This document shows positions 25,661-36,902 of a stretch of 59,791 nt of DNA, one piece after another. The notes beneath the pieces were generated by a model, which was not told where the DNA came from, ran no database searches, and worked only from the letters and a program-made list of their open reading frames with translations. This DNA comes from an uncultured Pelagibacteraceae bacterium (GTDB lineage Bacteria; Pseudomonadota; Alphaproteobacteria; Pelagibacterales; Pelagibacteraceae), in the NCBI GenBank assembly GCA_902627935.1, contig CACOLA010000005.1, forward strand, positions 1 through 59,791, in the 5' to 3' direction. The position numbers and the translations under genes were made by a program. Numbering within the stretch: position 1 is the first letter of the stretch; every line of letters starts with the position of its first letter.

Positions 25661-25737
25661 GGGGGTGTAGCTCAGTTGGTTAGAGCGATCGCCTGTCACG
25701 CGATAGGTCGAGGGTTCGAGTCCCTTCACTCCCGCCA
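25661..25737 (+). tRNA. tRNA-Asp (anticodon GUC)
   Basis: The 77-base cloverleaf has acceptor arms GGGGGTG and CACTCCC, discriminator G, encoded CCA, anticodon loop CTGTCAC giving GTC, and T arm with GGGTTCGAGTCCC. It follows tRNA-Val by 16 bases, as commonly seen upstream of nuo in alphaproteobacteria. Confidence 0.97.
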
Positions 25738-25806
25738 CTAATGATAACGATTCTCAAATTAAAAAATTCTCTTAATAAATTAGCCATTTATTACGTGACT
25801 AATTTG

Positions 25807-25856
25807 CACTGTTAAATAGCACAGAATCATCTATATAAAACGTCATTTAAACAGTG
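25807..25856. promoter_or_regulatory. Inverted repeat upstream of nuoA
   Basis: In the 206-base gap between tRNA-Asp and nuoA, CACTGTTAAA (25807-25816) is mirrored by TTTAAACAGTG (25846-25856), a 10-bp inverted repeat with one bulged A and a 29-base spacer. It could be a paired operator or a large stem-loop at the head of the complex I operon. A TATAGT that might serve as a -10 lies further down, at about 25892-25897. The rest of the gap shows no ORF. Confidence 0.4.
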
Positions 25857-25943
25857 ATTTTAAAACTTTAATTTTATAAAAAAAACAACTATAGTATGAA
25901 TCTTTTCAGAATTTTCTTATTCAAAGATTAAATTATTAACATT

Positions 25944-26312
25944 ATGACTGCTGATTTTTTATTAGATTATCTGCCAATAATATTATTCCTTATAATAGCT
26001 TTGGGATTAAGTTGTGCCTTTGTAGTTATTAATTTTATTTTATCTCCTAAACATCCAGATCCAGAAAAACTTTCAGCTTACGAATGTGGATTTGAACCTT
26101 TTCAAGACTCTAGAATGGAGTTTGATGTAAGATTTTATTTAGTAGCAATACTTTTTATTATTTTTGATTTAGAGATAGCTTTCCTTTTCCCCTGGGCAAT
26201 TTCTTTAGGTAATATTGGAATACTTGGTTTTACTTCAATGATGATTTTCTTATTCATACTTACTATTGGATTTATTTATGAGTGGAAAAAAGGTGCTTTA
26301 GATTGGGAATAA
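25944..26312 (+). CDS. nuoA: NADH-quinone oxidoreductase subunit A
   Basis: The 122-residue membrane protein has three helices and the conserved [12 protein letters not shown] loop (about residues 43-54) plus [13 protein letters not shown], diagnostic of NuoA. It sits at the interface between the membrane arm and the quinone site of complex I. It is the first gene of the 14-gene nuo operon. Confidence 0.97.
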   Translation: MTADFLLDYLPIILFLIIALGLSCAFVVINFILSPKHPDPEKLSAYECGFEPFQDSRMEFDVRFYLVAILFIIFDLEIAFLFPWAISLGNIGILGFTSMMIFLFILTIGFIYEWKKGALDWE

Positions 26313-26324
26313 TATTAGATTTAA

Positions 26325-26840
26325 ATGATAAATAAAATTGACCAAGTCCCTGAAGAGTTCAAACAACTAGCTACTGACTTTAGCAAAAATGGATTTATAA
26401 CAACTTCATTAGATAATTTAATTAATTGGTCTAGAGCTGGCTCTCTACATTGGATGACTTTTGGATTGGCATGTTGTGCTGTTGAAATGATGCAAACTGC
26501 TATGCCGAGATATGATTTAGAAAGATTTGGTGCTGCACCAAGAGGATCACCTAGACAATCTGATGTGATGATTGTAGCAGGGACATTAACAAATAAAATG
26601 GCACCTGCATTAAGAAAAGTATATGATCAGATGCCAGAACCTAGATATGTCATATCCATGGGTAGTTGCGCTAACGGTGGTGGTTATTATCACTACTCAT
26701 ATTCCGTAGTAAGAGGTTGTGATCGTATAGTTCCTGTTGATGTTTATGTCCCTGGCTGTCCACCCTCAGCTGAGGCGTTATTATATGGAATTCTTCAATT
26801 ACAAAAAAAAATTAGAAATAAAGGTTCTTTGAATAGATAG
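26325..26840 (+). CDS. nuoB: NADH-quinone oxidoreductase subunit B (cluster N2)
   Basis: The 171-residue protein carries the N2 [4Fe-4S] ligands in the tandem cysteines C50-C51 (LACCAVEM), C115 (GSCANGGG) and C145 (PGCPPSAE). N2 is the last cluster before quinone. The gene follows nuoA after 12 bases and precedes nuoC by 2. Confidence 0.98.
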   Translation: MINKIDQVPEEFKQLATDFSKNGFITTSLDNLINWSRAGSLHWMTFGLACCAVEMMQTAMPRYDLERFGAAPRGSPRQSDVMIVAGTLTNKMAPALRKVYDQMPEPRYVISMGSCANGGGYYHYSYSVVRGCDRIVPVDVYVPGCPPSAEALLYGILQLQKKIRNKGSLNR

Positions 26841-26842
26841 TC

Positions 26843-27448
26843 ATGAATAGTTTAATTGAACTTGAAAAAAAAATTAATTCAGAATTAACGACTAAAGTTA
26901 AAAATTCTCAAATAAGACACAATCAATTATATGTCGAAATAGAAAAAGAAGATTTAATTGATGTGACTCTCTTCTTAAAAACAAACAAAGATACAAAATT
27001 TAGACAATTAATAGATATTACCGTTGTAGATTATCCAGAGCATAATCAAAGATTTAAATTAGTTTATTTATTTTTAAGTCATGAGTTCAATCAAAGAATG
27101 ATTTTAACTTATAGCGTTAATGAAAATGAAATTATTAACTCATTAACATCAATCTTTCCAGCAGCTAATTGGATGGAAAGAGAAGTTTTCGATATGTATG
27201 GTGTAAATTTTAAAGATCATCCAGACCTTAGAAGAATTTTAACTGATTACGGTTTCGAAGGTCATCCATTAAGAAAAGATTTTCCTTTAACAGGACACTC
27301 AGAAGTTAGATATAGCGAGGATAAAAAGAAAGTAGTAAATGAGCCTATTAAGTTAGAGCAAAATTACAGGAATTTTGATTATGAAAGTCCTTGGGAGGGA
27401 ACAAAATATATTAAAGAACTAGCAAATAACGATGACAAAAAAAATTAA
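26843..27448 (+). CDS. nuoC: NADH-quinone oxidoreductase subunit C (30 kDa)
   Basis: The 201-residue peripheral-arm subunit has the family signature around [20 protein letters not shown] and [19 protein letters not shown]. NuoC is separate from NuoD here, unlike the fused E. coli protein. It overlaps nuoD by 17 bases. Confidence 0.97.
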   Translation: MNSLIELEKKINSELTTKVKNSQIRHNQLYVEIEKEDLIDVTLFLKTNKDTKFRQLIDITVVDYPEHNQRFKLVYLFLSHEFNQRMILTYSVNENEIINSLTSIFPAANWMEREVFDMYGVNFKDHPDLRRILTDYGFEGHPLRKDFPLTGHSEVRYSEDKKKVVNEPIKLEQNYRNFDYESPWEGTKYIKELANNDDKKN

Positions 27449-28607
27449 AAATTTAAATCTTAATTTTGGTCCTCAGCATCCAGCTGCTCATGGCGTACTA
27501 AGATTAATATTAGAGTTGGATGGTGAAGTAGTTGAAAAAGCTGACCCACATATTGGCTTACTTCACCGTGGTACAGAAAAATTAATAGAAAACAAAACTT
27601 ATATGCAGGCAGTACCATATTTTGATAGGCTTGATTATGTTGCTCCAATGAATCAAGAGCATGCATTTGCTTTAGCTGTCGAAAAAATCTTAAATATAGA
27701 GGTACCAGCAAGAGCTCAATACATTAGAGTTATATTTTGTGAAATTGGAAGAATATTAAGTCATATTTTAAATGTTACAACTCAAGCTCTAGATGTAGGT
27801 GCTCTAACTCCATCTTTATGGGGTTTTGAGGAGAGAGAAACACTGATGACTTTTTATGAAAGAGCTTCTGGATCTAGATTACATGCTAATTATTTTAGAG
27901 CTGGCGGTGTTCATCAAGATTTACCAGCTGGATTAGAAGATGATATAGAGAAGTTTTGCAATTCTTTTCCAAAAATTATTAATGATTTGGAAAATTTATT
28001 AACAGATAATAGAATATTTAAGCAAAGAAACGTTGATATTGGAATTGTTTCTAAAGAGGATGCATTAGATTATTCATTTACAGGAGTTATGATTAGAGGA
28101 TCAGGCGTGTCTTGGGATCTAAGAAAATCACAACCTTATGATTGTTATGATCAACTGGATTTTAAAATTCCAGTTGGTAAAAATGGGGATTGTTATGATC
28201 GATATTTATGCAGAATTGAAGAAATGAAGGAAAGTGTTTCGATAATTAAGCAGTGTTTGCAAAAAATTGAAAAAGGTCCAATAAAATCTTTAGATGGTAA
28301 AATAACACCTCCTCCTAAAAAAGATTTAAAACAATCAATGGAAGCATTGATACATCATTTTAAGTTATTTACTGAAGGATATAGAGTTCCAGAGGATGAG
28401 ATTTATACTGCAGTGGAGGCACCAAAAGGAGAGTTTGGAGTATATTTGATTTCAGATGGTTCAAGTAAACCATATAAATGCAAAATAAGAGCTCCAGGAT
28501 TTTCACACTTACAATCAATGGATTATTTGATTAAGGGACATATGTTAGCAGATGTGCCTGCTGTACTAGGATCTTTAGATATTGTCTTTGGAGAGGTTGA
28601 TAGATGA
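27432..28607 (+). CDS. nuoD: NADH-quinone oxidoreductase subunit D (49 kDa)
   Basis: The 391-residue protein starts with the conserved [15 protein letters not shown] and [12 protein letters not shown] blocks (quinone-site residues in relatives) and ends with the typical DIVFGEVDR. It forms the quinone cavity with NuoB. It overlaps nuoC by 17 bases and nuoE by 4. Confidence 0.98.
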   Translation: MTKKIKNLNLNFGPQHPAAHGVLRLILELDGEVVEKADPHIGLLHRGTEKLIENKTYMQAVPYFDRLDYVAPMNQEHAFALAVEKILNIEVPARAQYIRVIFCEIGRILSHILNVTTQALDVGALTPSLWGFEERETLMTFYERASGSRLHANYFRAGGVHQDLPAGLEDDIEKFCNSFPKIINDLENLLTDNRIFKQRNVDIGIVSKEDALDYSFTGVMIRGSGVSWDLRKSQPYDCYDQLDFKIPVGKNGDCYDRYLCRIEEMKESVSIIKQCLQKIEKGPIKSLDGKITPPPKKDLKQSMEALIHHFKLFTEGYRVPEDEIYTAVEAPKGEFGVYLISDGSSKPYKCKIRAPGFSHLQSMDYLIKGHMLADVPAVLGSLDIVFGEVDR

Positions 28608-29212
28608 GTTTAAGAAGACCTGCAAAAGAACAGCCCAAAAATTTTGAATTCAATCGTGAGTCATTAAATGCTGCTAATAAAATTATTTCAAACTATCCAA
28701 AGGGAAAACAACAAAGTGCAGTAATGGCTTTACTTTATATTGCTCAAAAACAAAACAATAACTGGATACCATTAGCTGCGATGAAATATATAGGTAAATT
28801 TTTAGATATGCCTTACATCAAAGTGTATGAGGTAGCTACTTTCTACACAATGTATAATTTAGCACCTGTTGGTAAATATTTTGTTCAAGTCTGCACAACT
28901 ACACCATGCATGATTAGAGGAGCTAATAAGTTAGTAGAAGCGTGTAAAGAAAAAATTTCTGAAAATGAGTTAGAACTTACTAATGGAAAAAACTGCTCTT
29001 GGATGGAAGTTGAATGTTTAGGCGCTTGTGTAACTGCTCCAATGATGCAGATTAATGATGATTACTACGAAGATCTTGATAAAGAGAAAACTTTAAAAAT
29101 TTTAGATAAAATTTTAAATGATGAAGTACCCAAGCCAGGCTCTTATCGAGGAAGGTTAAATAATGAGCCAGAAAATAATAGAAAAACATTGATGGATTTA
29201 AAAAATGCTTAA
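28604..29212 (+). CDS. nuoE: NADH-quinone oxidoreductase subunit E (24 kDa, 2Fe-2S)
   Basis: The 202-residue protein has a thioredoxin-like [2Fe-2S] domain with ligands C97, C102, C138 and C142 (CTTTPC and CLGAC). A C-terminal extension of about 45 residues follows the domain, as in other alphaproteobacteria. It overlaps nuoF by 8 bases. Confidence 0.97.
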   Translation: MSLRRPAKEQPKNFEFNRESLNAANKIISNYPKGKQQSAVMALLYIAQKQNNNWIPLAAMKYIGKFLDMPYIKVYEVATFYTMYNLAPVGKYFVQVCTTTPCMIRGANKLVEACKEKISENELELTNGKNCSWMEVECLGACVTAPMMQINDDYYEDLDKEKTLKILDKILNDEVPKPGSYRGRLNNEPENNRKTLMDLKNA

Positions 29213-30533
29213 AGATCAAGATAGAATTTTTAAAAACTTGTACAACGATTTAGGTTCTGATGTTTGTTCATCACAAAAAAGAGGTGATTGGGTAAATACA
29301 AAAGATATTTTAAATAAAGGAAGAGATTGGATTATTGAAGAAATTAAAAATTCACAACTAAGAGGAAGGGGTGGAGCAGGCTTTCCAACAGGATTAAAGT
29401 GGTCCTTTGCACCTAAAGAAGTAGGATCAAGACCACATTATTTGGTAATTAATGGTGATGAGTCAGAACCAGGAACTTGTAAAGACAGAGATATTTTAAG
29501 ATTTGAACCGCATAAATTAATTGAGGGATGTTTGATAGCTTCTTATGCGGTACAAGCTCACGTTTGTTACATTTACATTAGGGGAGAATATTTTGTTGAC
29601 GGACAAAAACTTCAAGCAGCTATTGACGAAGCTTATGAAAAAAAATTAATTGGTAAAAATGCAGCTGGATCAGGATGGGACTTAGATATTTATATTCATT
29701 ATGGAGCAGGAGCATATATTTGTGGTGAGGAGACAGCACTTTTAGAAAGTATTGAGGGAAATAAAGGTCAACCAAGATTAAAACCACCTTTTCCTGCATT
29801 AGTGGGACTTTACGGGTGTCCTACAATAATAAACAATGTTGAAACTATAGCTGTAGTTCCAACTATCCTTAGGAGAGGTGGCAAATGGTTTGCTTCTCTT
29901 GGAAGAGAAAAAAACACAGGCACTAAAATCTTTTGTATTTCTGGCAATGTAAATAATCCATGTAATGTAGAGGAAGAAATGAATATTCCTTTGAAAGAAT
30001 TAATAGAAGTTCATGCTGGAGGGGTAATTGGAGGATGGGATAATTTACAAGCAGTAATTCCAGGTGGTTCATCAATGCCATTAATACCAAAAGAAAAATG
30101 TGAATCATTGACTATGGACTTTGATTCTCTTACAGCTGAAAAAAGTGGTTTAGGAACAGCTGGTGTAGTCGTTATTAATAAGGATCAAGACATAATTAAA
30201 TGTATGGCAAGAATAGCAAGATTTTACAAACATGAGAGTTGTGGTCAGTGTACTCCATGTAGAGAGGGTTCTGGTTGGATGTGGAGAATGTTAGAACGTA
30301 TGGCTAAAGGTGAGGCATCAAGAGATGAGATTGATATGTTAGGAGACGTAACAAATCAAATTGCAGGTCATACTATTTGTGCTTTTGGAGAAGGCTCTTC
30401 ATGGCCAGTTCAAGGATTACTAAGACATTTTTCAAACGAAATAAAAAAACGAAATAAATTTGATCCTATAGTCAAAAAAACAAAGAATATACCTTATTTA
30501 GTTGATCAACACTTATTAGATAAAAATGCTTAA
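29205..30533 (+). CDS. nuoF: NADH-quinone oxidoreductase subunit F (51 kDa, FMN/NADH site)
   Basis: The 442-residue protein has the NADH/FMN-binding glycine-rich [10 protein letters not shown] (54-63), the [13 protein letters not shown] block, and N3 cluster cysteines C346, C349 and C352 (CGQCTPC), with a further Cys in HTICAFGEG. It is the electron entry point of complex I. It overlaps nuoE and nuoG by 8 bases each. Confidence 0.98.
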   Translation: MLKDQDRIFKNLYNDLGSDVCSSQKRGDWVNTKDILNKGRDWIIEEIKNSQLRGRGGAGFPTGLKWSFAPKEVGSRPHYLVINGDESEPGTCKDRDILRFEPHKLIEGCLIASYAVQAHVCYIYIRGEYFVDGQKLQAAIDEAYEKKLIGKNAAGSGWDLDIYIHYGAGAYICGEETALLESIEGNKGQPRLKPPFPALVGLYGCPTIINNVETIAVVPTILRRGGKWFASLGREKNTGTKIFCISGNVNNPCNVEEEMNIPLKELIEVHAGGVIGGWDNLQAVIPGGSSMPLIPKEKCESLTMDFDSLTAEKSGLGTAGVVVINKDQDIIKCMARIARFYKHESCGQCTPCREGSGWMWRMLERMAKGEASRDEIDMLGDVTNQIAGHTICAFGEGSSWPVQGLLRHFSNEIKKRNKFDPIVKKTKNIPYLVDQHLLDKNA

Positions 30534-32559
30534 ATTAAAAGTAAATGACATAGATGTAGAAGTAGAGGAGGGTTTAACAGTATTACAAGCTTGTGAAAAA
30601 GCTGGAGTTGAAATTCCACGATTTTGTTATCATGAAAAATTATCAATAGCTGGAAATTGTAGAATGTGCTTGGTTGAAATGGAAAAATCCCCTAAACCAA
30701 TTGCCTCTTGTGCAATGCCTGCGGCTGAGGGAATGAATATTAAAACTAATACACCTTTTGTGGAAAAAGCAAGGAAAGGAGTTATGGAGTTCTTACTTGC
30801 AAATCACCCTCTAGACTGTCCAGTATGTGATCAAGGTGGTGAATGTGATCTACAAGATCAATCTATGTTTTACGGAGTTGATAAATCAAGATTTAAAGAA
30901 AACAAGAGATCAGTACCAGAGAAAAATATGGGACCTTTAATTAAAACTCAAATGACAAGATGCATTCATTGCACAAGATGTGTGCGTTTCGCAACTGAAA
31001 TTGCAGGTGTCCCAGAAATAGGAGCAATTGGAAGAGGAGAAGATATGCAAATAACTACTTACCTAGAGCAATCTGTTCAATCAGAATTGTCTGGAAATGT
31101 TATTGATCTTTGTCCTGTTGGGGCACTCACATCGAAGCCTTATGTTTTTGAGGCTAGACCATGGGAACTGAAAAAAACTGAAAGTATTGATGTTATGGAT
31201 GCTGTTGGCTCTAACATTAGAGTAGATACTTATGGCTGGGAAGTAAAAAGAGTTTTACCAATTATAAATGAAGATATTAATGAAGAATGGATATCAGATA
31301 AAACAAGATATGCTTGTGATGGTCTTTTAAATCAGAGACTTGATACCCCTTATATAAAATATAATAAAAAATTTGAGAAAGCCTCTTGGGATGAAGTTTT
31401 TAAAATTATTAAATCAAAAATTCAAAATACATCTAAAGATAAAATTGCAGGATTTGTTGGAGATCTATGTAATATGGAAACAAGCTTTATTTTTAAAGAA
31501 TTTTTTGATCGGACTTTAAATTCTAATTATTATGAAAGTAGAACATCAAACTACTATGTAGATAGAGGCGAGAGGGAAAATTATATATTTAATTCAACAA
31601 TCAATGGTATTGAAGAATCTGATTATATATTTTTAATTGGGTCAAACCCTAGATTTGAAGCTACTATTTTAAACGCTAGAATAAGAAAATCCTTTGTTAA
31701 TAATAATACTAAAATCATTTCTTTAAATGATGTAGGTGACTTAACCTACCCTTATAAAAATTTGAATGGTCAAACAAAAACTCTAGTTGAAATTTTTGAG
31801 GGTCAAAATAATACTTCAAGAGAAATTTTGAATTCAAAAAAACCTTTAATTATTTTGGGTGAATCTTTTTTTAAAAATCAATATGCAAATATTCTTTTTC
31901 ATCTTATAAAAAAATTTTTAAAAGAAAATAATAAAATTTCTGACGAATGGAATTCTTTAAATAAAATTAGCACTGATGCATCTACAGTTGGATGCCTGGA
32001 TTTAAATATTATAAACGAAAAAGAAAACATATTTGAAAAATTGAATAATCATATGTTTGATATTGTTTATCTTCTAGGGCAAGATAATTTGAAATTTTCA
32101 AAAGAGAGTGAATTTGTAATTTACCAAGGTAGTCATGGAGATAAAGGTGCCGAAATAGCTGATATAATTTTACCTGGCGCCACTTATACTGAACAAAATG
32201 GATTCTTCACTAACTTAGAAGGCAAATTACAAAAAGCATACAAAGCGTCTTACCCACCTGGTGAAGCCAAGGAGGATTGGCAAATAATTAATGAATTAGC
32301 TGAATTTATGAATAATAGAAAATTATTTAATGATAAAGATGAATTAGATAGCAGTATGTTAAATTATCTTAACTTGCAAAAGGAAAATTTAAATTCATCA
32401 ACTTTTAAAGCTCAAAATAATGAAAATTTTAAAAATGAAGAATTGAAAATTGATTATAAAGATTATTACTTTTCTAATGTCATTGCTAGATCATCAAAAA
32501 CGATGCTGGATTGTCATAATTCAAAATTAAAGATTAAAAGAACTGGAACAGACGGATAA
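30526..32559 (+). CDS. nuoG: NADH-quinone oxidoreductase subunit G (75 kDa, iron-sulfur)
   Basis: The 677-residue protein has an N-terminal [2Fe-2S] domain (C34, C45, C48, C62), a His/Cys [4Fe-4S] site ([20 protein letters not shown]), a second [4Fe-4S] site (CIHCTRC with a distant CPVGAL) and a degenerate molybdopterin-type C-terminal domain. The length is normal for alphaproteobacteria; E. coli NuoG is about 230 residues longer. The C-terminal third is unusually rich in Asn, Lys and Phe. Confidence 0.97.
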   Translation: MLKLKVNDIDVEVEEGLTVLQACEKAGVEIPRFCYHEKLSIAGNCRMCLVEMEKSPKPIASCAMPAAEGMNIKTNTPFVEKARKGVMEFLLANHPLDCPVCDQGGECDLQDQSMFYGVDKSRFKENKRSVPEKNMGPLIKTQMTRCIHCTRCVRFATEIAGVPEIGAIGRGEDMQITTYLEQSVQSELSGNVIDLCPVGALTSKPYVFEARPWELKKTESIDVMDAVGSNIRVDTYGWEVKRVLPIINEDINEEWISDKTRYACDGLLNQRLDTPYIKYNKKFEKASWDEVFKIIKSKIQNTSKDKIAGFVGDLCNMETSFIFKEFFDRTLNSNYYESRTSNYYVDRGERENYIFNSTINGIEESDYIFLIGSNPRFEATILNARIRKSFVNNNTKIISLNDVGDLTYPYKNLNGQTKTLVEIFEGQNNTSREILNSKKPLIILGESFFKNQYANILFHLIKKFLKENNKISDEWNSLNKISTDASTVGCLDLNIINEKENIFEKLNNHMFDIVYLLGQDNLKFSKESEFVIYQGSHGDKGAEIADIILPGATYTEQNGFFTNLEGKLQKAYKASYPPGEAKEDWQIINELAEFMNNRKLFNDKDELDSSMLNYLNLQKENLNSSTFKAQNNENFKNEELKIDYKDYYFSNVIARSSKTMLDCHNSKLKIKRTGTDG

Positions 32560-32561
32560 TA

Positions 32562-33560
32562 ATGGAATATGTTTCTATAATTTTTGGAGAAGTTTACAAA
32601 ATTTTGTTTTTACTAGTTCCTGTACTTGTATCGGTTGCTATGATTGTATGGTTAGATAGAAGAGTTTGGGCTTTTGTACAAAAAAGACAGGGACCAAATG
32701 TAGTCGGCCCTTTTGGTTTATTACAATCTTTAGCTGACGCTTTAAAATATATTTTTAAGGAAATTATTATTCCTTCAAGTTCCAATAAAGTAATTTTTAT
32801 TTTAGCTCCTATTGTAACAATGACTTTAGCTTTGGTTGCATGGGCTGTAATACCATTTAGCCAAACCCAAGTTATTGCAGACATTAATGTTGGAATTTTA
32901 TATTTATTTGCTGTTTCATCATTAGGCGTATATGGCATAATAATGGGTGGTTGGGCTTCAAATTCAAAATACCCTTTTTTAGGTGCGATTAGATCTGCTG
33001 CACAGATGGTTTCTTATGAAGTTTCTATTGGAATTATAATTATTAATGTTCTTTTATGTGTTGGGTCATTAAATTTAAGTGACATTGTTTTGGCACAACA
33101 GAACTTATGGTTTGTAATACCTTTGTTTCCAATGTTTGTAATATTTTTTATCTCAGCATTGGCAGAAACAAATAGACCACCTTTTGACCTTCCAGAAGCT
33201 GAAGCAGAGTTAGTTGCAGGGTATCAAACAGAATACTCAGGAATGATGTATGCAATGTTTTGGTTGGGAGAATATGCAAATATACTTTTAATGTGTGCTT
33301 TAGGATCAATTTTATTTTTGGGAGGCTGGTTATCTCCAATTGAATTATATCCATTTAACTTAATACCTGGTGCACTTTGGTTAGCTTTTAAAATACTTTT
33401 TTTATTTATTCTTTTTGCATTAGTTAAAGCTATAGTCCCAAGATACAGATATGACCAACTAATGAGACTAGGTTGGAAGGTTTTTTTACCGTTATCTTTA
33501 ATTTGGGTAGTATTGACAGCGAGTTACTTATTTTATTTTAACTTATTACCAACTAACTAA
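32562..33560 (+). CDS. nuoH: NADH-quinone oxidoreductase subunit H
   Basis: The 332-residue membrane protein has about eight helices and the conserved quinone-chamber loops [17 protein letters not shown] and [20 protein letters not shown]. It links the peripheral arm to the proton-pumping arm. It starts 2 bases after nuoG and abuts nuoI directly. Confidence 0.98.
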   Translation: MEYVSIIFGEVYKILFLLVPVLVSVAMIVWLDRRVWAFVQKRQGPNVVGPFGLLQSLADALKYIFKEIIIPSSSNKVIFILAPIVTMTLALVAWAVIPFSQTQVIADINVGILYLFAVSSLGVYGIIMGGWASNSKYPFLGAIRSAAQMVSYEVSIGIIIINVLLCVGSLNLSDIVLAQQNLWFVIPLFPMFVIFFISALAETNRPPFDLPEAEAELVAGYQTEYSGMMYAMFWLGEYANILLMCALGSILFLGGWLSPIELYPFNLIPGALWLAFKILFLFILFALVKAIVPRYRYDQLMRLGWKVFLPLSLIWVVLTASYLFYFNLLPTN

Positions 33561-34046
33561 ATGAAATTATCAAGATTTTTTAAAACAATTTTTATGACAG
33601 ATTTTTTAGGAGGTCTATTTATTGCCTCTAAAGAATTATTTAAGTCAAAAAAAACAATAAACTATCCATTTGAAAAAGGAAAAATTAGTCCTAGATTTAG
33701 AGGGGAGCATGCTTTACGTCGTTATCCAAATGGAGAAGAGAGGTGTATAGCTTGTAAGCTTTGTGAAGCTGTTTGTCCTGCTCAAGCGATTACAATTGAA
33801 TCTGCAGAACGTGAAGATGGCAGTCGTAAAACCACAAGATATGATATTGATATGATGAAATGTATTTATTGTGGTTTATGTGAGGAATCTTGTCCAGTAG
33901 ATGCTATAGTACAAGGTCCTAATTTTGAATTTTCTACAGAAACAAGAGAAGAGCTTTATTATACTAAAGAAAAATTACTAGATAACGGTGATAGATGGGA
34001 AGATGTTTTAGCTGCCAATATAAAAGCAGATAATCCTTATAGATAA
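33561..34046 (+). CDS. nuoI: NADH-quinone oxidoreductase subunit I (two 4Fe-4S clusters)
   Basis: The 161-residue ferredoxin-like subunit has two CxxCxxCxxxCP motifs ([12 protein letters not shown] and [12 protein letters not shown]) holding clusters N6a and N6b. The N-terminal amphipathic helix and [18 protein letters not shown] lead-in are typical. Confidence 0.98.
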   Translation: MKLSRFFKTIFMTDFLGGLFIASKELFKSKKTINYPFEKGKISPRFRGEHALRRYPNGEERCIACKLCEAVCPAQAITIESAEREDGSRKTTRYDIDMMKCIYCGLCEESCPVDAIVQGPNFEFSTETREELYYTKEKLLDNGDRWEDVLAANIKADNPYR

Positions 34047-34052
34047 ATTATT

Positions 34053-34685
34053 ATGGCTCATGCAATTTTTTTTTATGTCTTTTCGACTATTGCAATAGTT
34101 TCAGCAATAATGGTTACTGCTTCAAAAAATACTGTTCACTCAGTTTTTTTTTTAATTTTAGATTTTATAAGTGTTTCGTGTCTATTTATTATGATAGGAG
34201 CAGAATTTTTGGGAATGATAATGCTTATCGTTTATGTTGGAGCAGTTGCGGTCTTATTCCTTTTTGTTGTTATGATGCTAAATGTTGCTCAACAAAAAAA
34301 TCAATGGTTTTTATCTTCACAAAGCTCTCGTCATATTCCTATGGGTTTGATTATAGGAACAATTATATTTTTTGAATTAATTATTGTTATCGGAGGTTGG
34401 AAATATAAACCTGAGCTGTTAGATAAAAAAAATTCAATATCATCATTTGAAGGAATTAGTAACACTCATTCTTTAGGTCAGATTTTATACACAGATTACA
34501 TTCATATATTTCAAATAAGTGGAATGGTACTATTGGTTGCAATGATAGGCGCAATAGTACTTACATTTCGTCAAAGAGAAGGTGTTAAAAAACAAAGTTA
34601 TATAAAGCAAATTTCAAGAGAAAGATCAGAGGGTGTGGAAGTTCTAGAGGTCCAATCCAATAAAGGAGTTAAAATAGATGATTGA
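34053..34685 (+). CDS. nuoJ: NADH-quinone oxidoreductase subunit J
   Basis: The 210-residue membrane protein has five helices with the NuoJ pattern [27 protein letters not shown] (here split as AEFLGMIML and [18 protein letters not shown]) containing the pi-bulge helix. It overlaps nuoK by 8 bases. The C-terminal tail of about 35 residues is charged. Confidence 0.96.
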   Translation: MAHAIFFYVFSTIAIVSAIMVTASKNTVHSVFFLILDFISVSCLFIMIGAEFLGMIMLIVYVGAVAVLFLFVVMMLNVAQQKNQWFLSSQSSRHIPMGLIIGTIIFFELIIVIGGWKYKPELLDKKNSISSFEGISNTHSLGQILYTDYIHIFQISGMVLLVAMIGAIVLTFRQREGVKKQSYIKQISRERSEGVEVLEVQSNKGVKIDD

Positions 34686-34989
34686 TATTGGATTAGGACA
34701 TTATTTAACTTTAGGTGCTATAATTTTCTCAATTGGAATAATTGGTATCTTTCTTAATAGAAAAAATATTATTGTTATATTAATGAGTATCGAATTGATA
34801 TTACTCGCTGTAAACATCAATTTAGTAGCTTTCTCTATTTATTTGGATGATTTGGCGGGACAAGTTTTTACCTTATTTATTCTTACTGTTGCAGCTGCAG
34901 AGGCAGCAATCGGTTTGGCAATTATTGTTGTGTATTTCAGGAACTCTGGAACAATAAGAGTTGAAGAAATAGATAAGTTAAAAGGATAA
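34678..34989 (+). CDS. nuoK: NADH-quinone oxidoreductase subunit K
   Basis: The 103-residue protein has three helices, with the conserved membrane glutamates in [13 protein letters not shown] and [11 protein letters not shown] that belong to the proton path. Normal length. It precedes nuoL by 2 bases. Confidence 0.97.
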   Translation: MIDIGLGHYLTLGAIIFSIGIIGIFLNRKNIIVILMSIELILLAVNINLVAFSIYLDDLAGQVFTLFILTVAAAEAAIGLAIIVVYFRNSGTIRVEEIDKLKG

Positions 34990-34991
34990 TC

Positions 34992-36902
34992 ATGGAACTA
35001 TCAATTATATTTCTTCCACTTATTGCATCAATTATATCTGGTTTTTTTGGAAAATTTATTGGGGACAGAAATTCTGAGATATTAACGAGTGTGCTTGTTT
35101 CAATTTCAGCGCTTTTATCAATTCATGTTTTTTATCAAGTAATTGTAAATCAATATGAAGAAAATATTGTTATAGCTACCTGGATAAGCTCGGGATCACT
35201 TGATGTAAACTGGTCGATGTTAATTGATCCATTATCAGCTGTGATGTTGGTAGTTGTAACTTCTATATCCGCTTTAGTGCACATTTATTCAATTGGTTAC
35301 ATGTCTGATGATCCTCATAAACCAAGATTTATGGCTTATCTATCCTTGTTTACATTTGCAATGTTGATGCTTGTAACTTCAGATAATTTTATTCAATTAT
35401 TTTTTGGTTGGGAAGGTGTTGGTCTTTGTTCATACTTTCTTATTGGCTTCTGGTTTAAAAAAGAAAGTGCAAATGCTGCAGCCATAAAAGCATTTGTTGT
35501 AAATAGAGTCGGTGACTTTGGTTTTGCTTTAGGAATTTTTTTAATATTTTATTTATTTGGAACTGTTAATTATTCAGAAGTATTCCAAGAAATTCCAACA
35601 GTCGTAAATAAAAATTTATCCTTTTTAGGTTTTGATGTTAAAGCAATAGATTTAGTTTGTTTACTGTTGTTTGTTGGAGCAATGGGTAAATCTGCACAGA
35701 TATTACTTCATACATGGCTGCCTGATGCTATGGAAGGTCCGACACCAGTTTCCGCATTGATTCATGCAGCAACGATGGTAACAGCTGGAGTTTTCTTAGT
35801 GGTAAGATGTTCACCAATTTATGAATATTCATTATTAATACTAAATTTTATAACTATTGTCGGAATGACTACTGCTTTCTTCGCGGCAACAGTTGCACTA
35901 GTTCAAACAGATATAAAAAAAATAATTGCTTATTCTACGTGTAGCCAACTTGGTTATATGTTTTTTGCAGCTGGAGTGGGTGCTTACAATGTTGCTATGT
36001 TTCACCTATTTACTCACGCATTTTTCAAAGCTCTATTATTTTTAGGATCTGGTTCAGTAATCCACGCATTTAAAGATGAGCAAAATATAAATAATATGGG
36101 TGGCGTATGGAAAAAGTTACCATATACATATGCTTTAATGATTATAGGAACTCTTGCTTTAACAGGTTTTCCTTTTTTATCAGGATTTTATTCTAAAGAT
36201 GCAATTATAGAATTTGCATATTTAAGGGGAAATACTGTTGGCTATTATGCTGCTGGGATTGGAATAATTACAGCATTTTTAACATCTATTTATTCATGGA
36301 GATTAATTTTTAAAACTTTCCATGGAGAATATAATAATAAAGTTATCAATATAGATGAAACACACGAATCTCCTTTGGTAATGCTTGTTCCTTTATTTAT
36401 ACTTTCATTAGGAGCAGTATTTGCTGGTTATTTATTTAAAGGTCTATTTATTGGTTATGGTGATAATTTATTCTGGGCAGAGTCTATTAAATTTTTAGAA
36501 CCTTTGAGTACCGAACATCCTCCTTTATGGTTCCTACTTTTAACACCATGTTTAGTTTTATTATCTATTCCAATTGCTTATTATTTATTTGTCAAAAACA
36601 AAGAACTACCTTTTGCAATAGCATCGATGAACAAACCCTTATATAATTTTTTAGTTCACAAATGGTATTTTGATGAATTATATGATGTGTTGTTTATTAA
36701 ATCTTCAAAAAAACTTGGCTTATTTTTATGGAAATTCTGTGATGGAACTATAATTGATGGTTTTGGTCCTGATGGAATTTCTTCTTTTATAAAAAAATGC
36801 TCAATCAAAGCAATTAAATTTCAAAGTGGTTTTATTTATCAATATGCATTTGTAATGTTGTTAGGTTTCTCTGCTTTACTAACTTTTTTAATAGTTAAAT
36901 AA
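34992..36902 (+). CDS. nuoL: NADH-quinone oxidoreductase subunit L (antiporter-like)
   Basis: The 636-residue protein has 16 or so helices, including the antiporter core with LFFGWEGVGLCSYFLIGFW, LLHTWLPDAMEGPTPVSALI and the discontinuous helix with HLFTHAFFKALLFL. The long lateral helix is at the C-terminus. It is one of three proton-pumping subunits. It overlaps nuoM by one base. Confidence 0.97.
   Translation: MELSIIFLPLIASIISGFFGKFIGDRNSEILTSVLVSISALLSIHVFYQVIVNQYEENIVIATWISSGSLDVNWSMLIDPLSAVMLVVVTSISALVHIYSIGYMSDDPHKPRFMAYLSLFTFAMLMLVTSDNFIQLFFGWEGVGLCSYFLIGFWFKKESANAAAIKAFVVNRVGDFGFALGIFLIFYLFGTVNYSEVFQEIPTVVNKNLSFLGFDVKAIDLVCLLLFVGAMGKSAQILLHTWLPDAMEGPTPVSALIHAATMVTAGVFLVVRCSPIYEYSLLILNFITIVGMTTAFFAATVALVQTDIKKIIAYSTCSQLGYMFFAAGVGAYNVAMFHLFTHAFFKALLFLGSGSVIHAFKDEQNINNMGGVWKKLPYTYALMIIGTLALTGFPFLSGFYSKDAIIEFAYLRGNTVGYYAAGIGIITAFLTSIYSWRLIFKTFHGEYNNKVINIDETHESPLVMLVPLFILSLGAVFAGYLFKGLFIGYGDNLFWAESIKFLEPLSTEHPPLWFLLLTPCLVLLSIPIAYYLFVKNKELPFAIASMNKPLYNFLVHKWYFDELYDVLFIKSSKKLGLFLWKFCDGTIIDGFGPDGISSFIKKCSIKAIKFQSGFIYQYAFVMLLGFSALLTFLIVK

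Noticed and set aside
34178..34375. 65-residue ORF inside nuoJ
   Set aside because: Out-of-frame shadow of conserved NuoJ helices.
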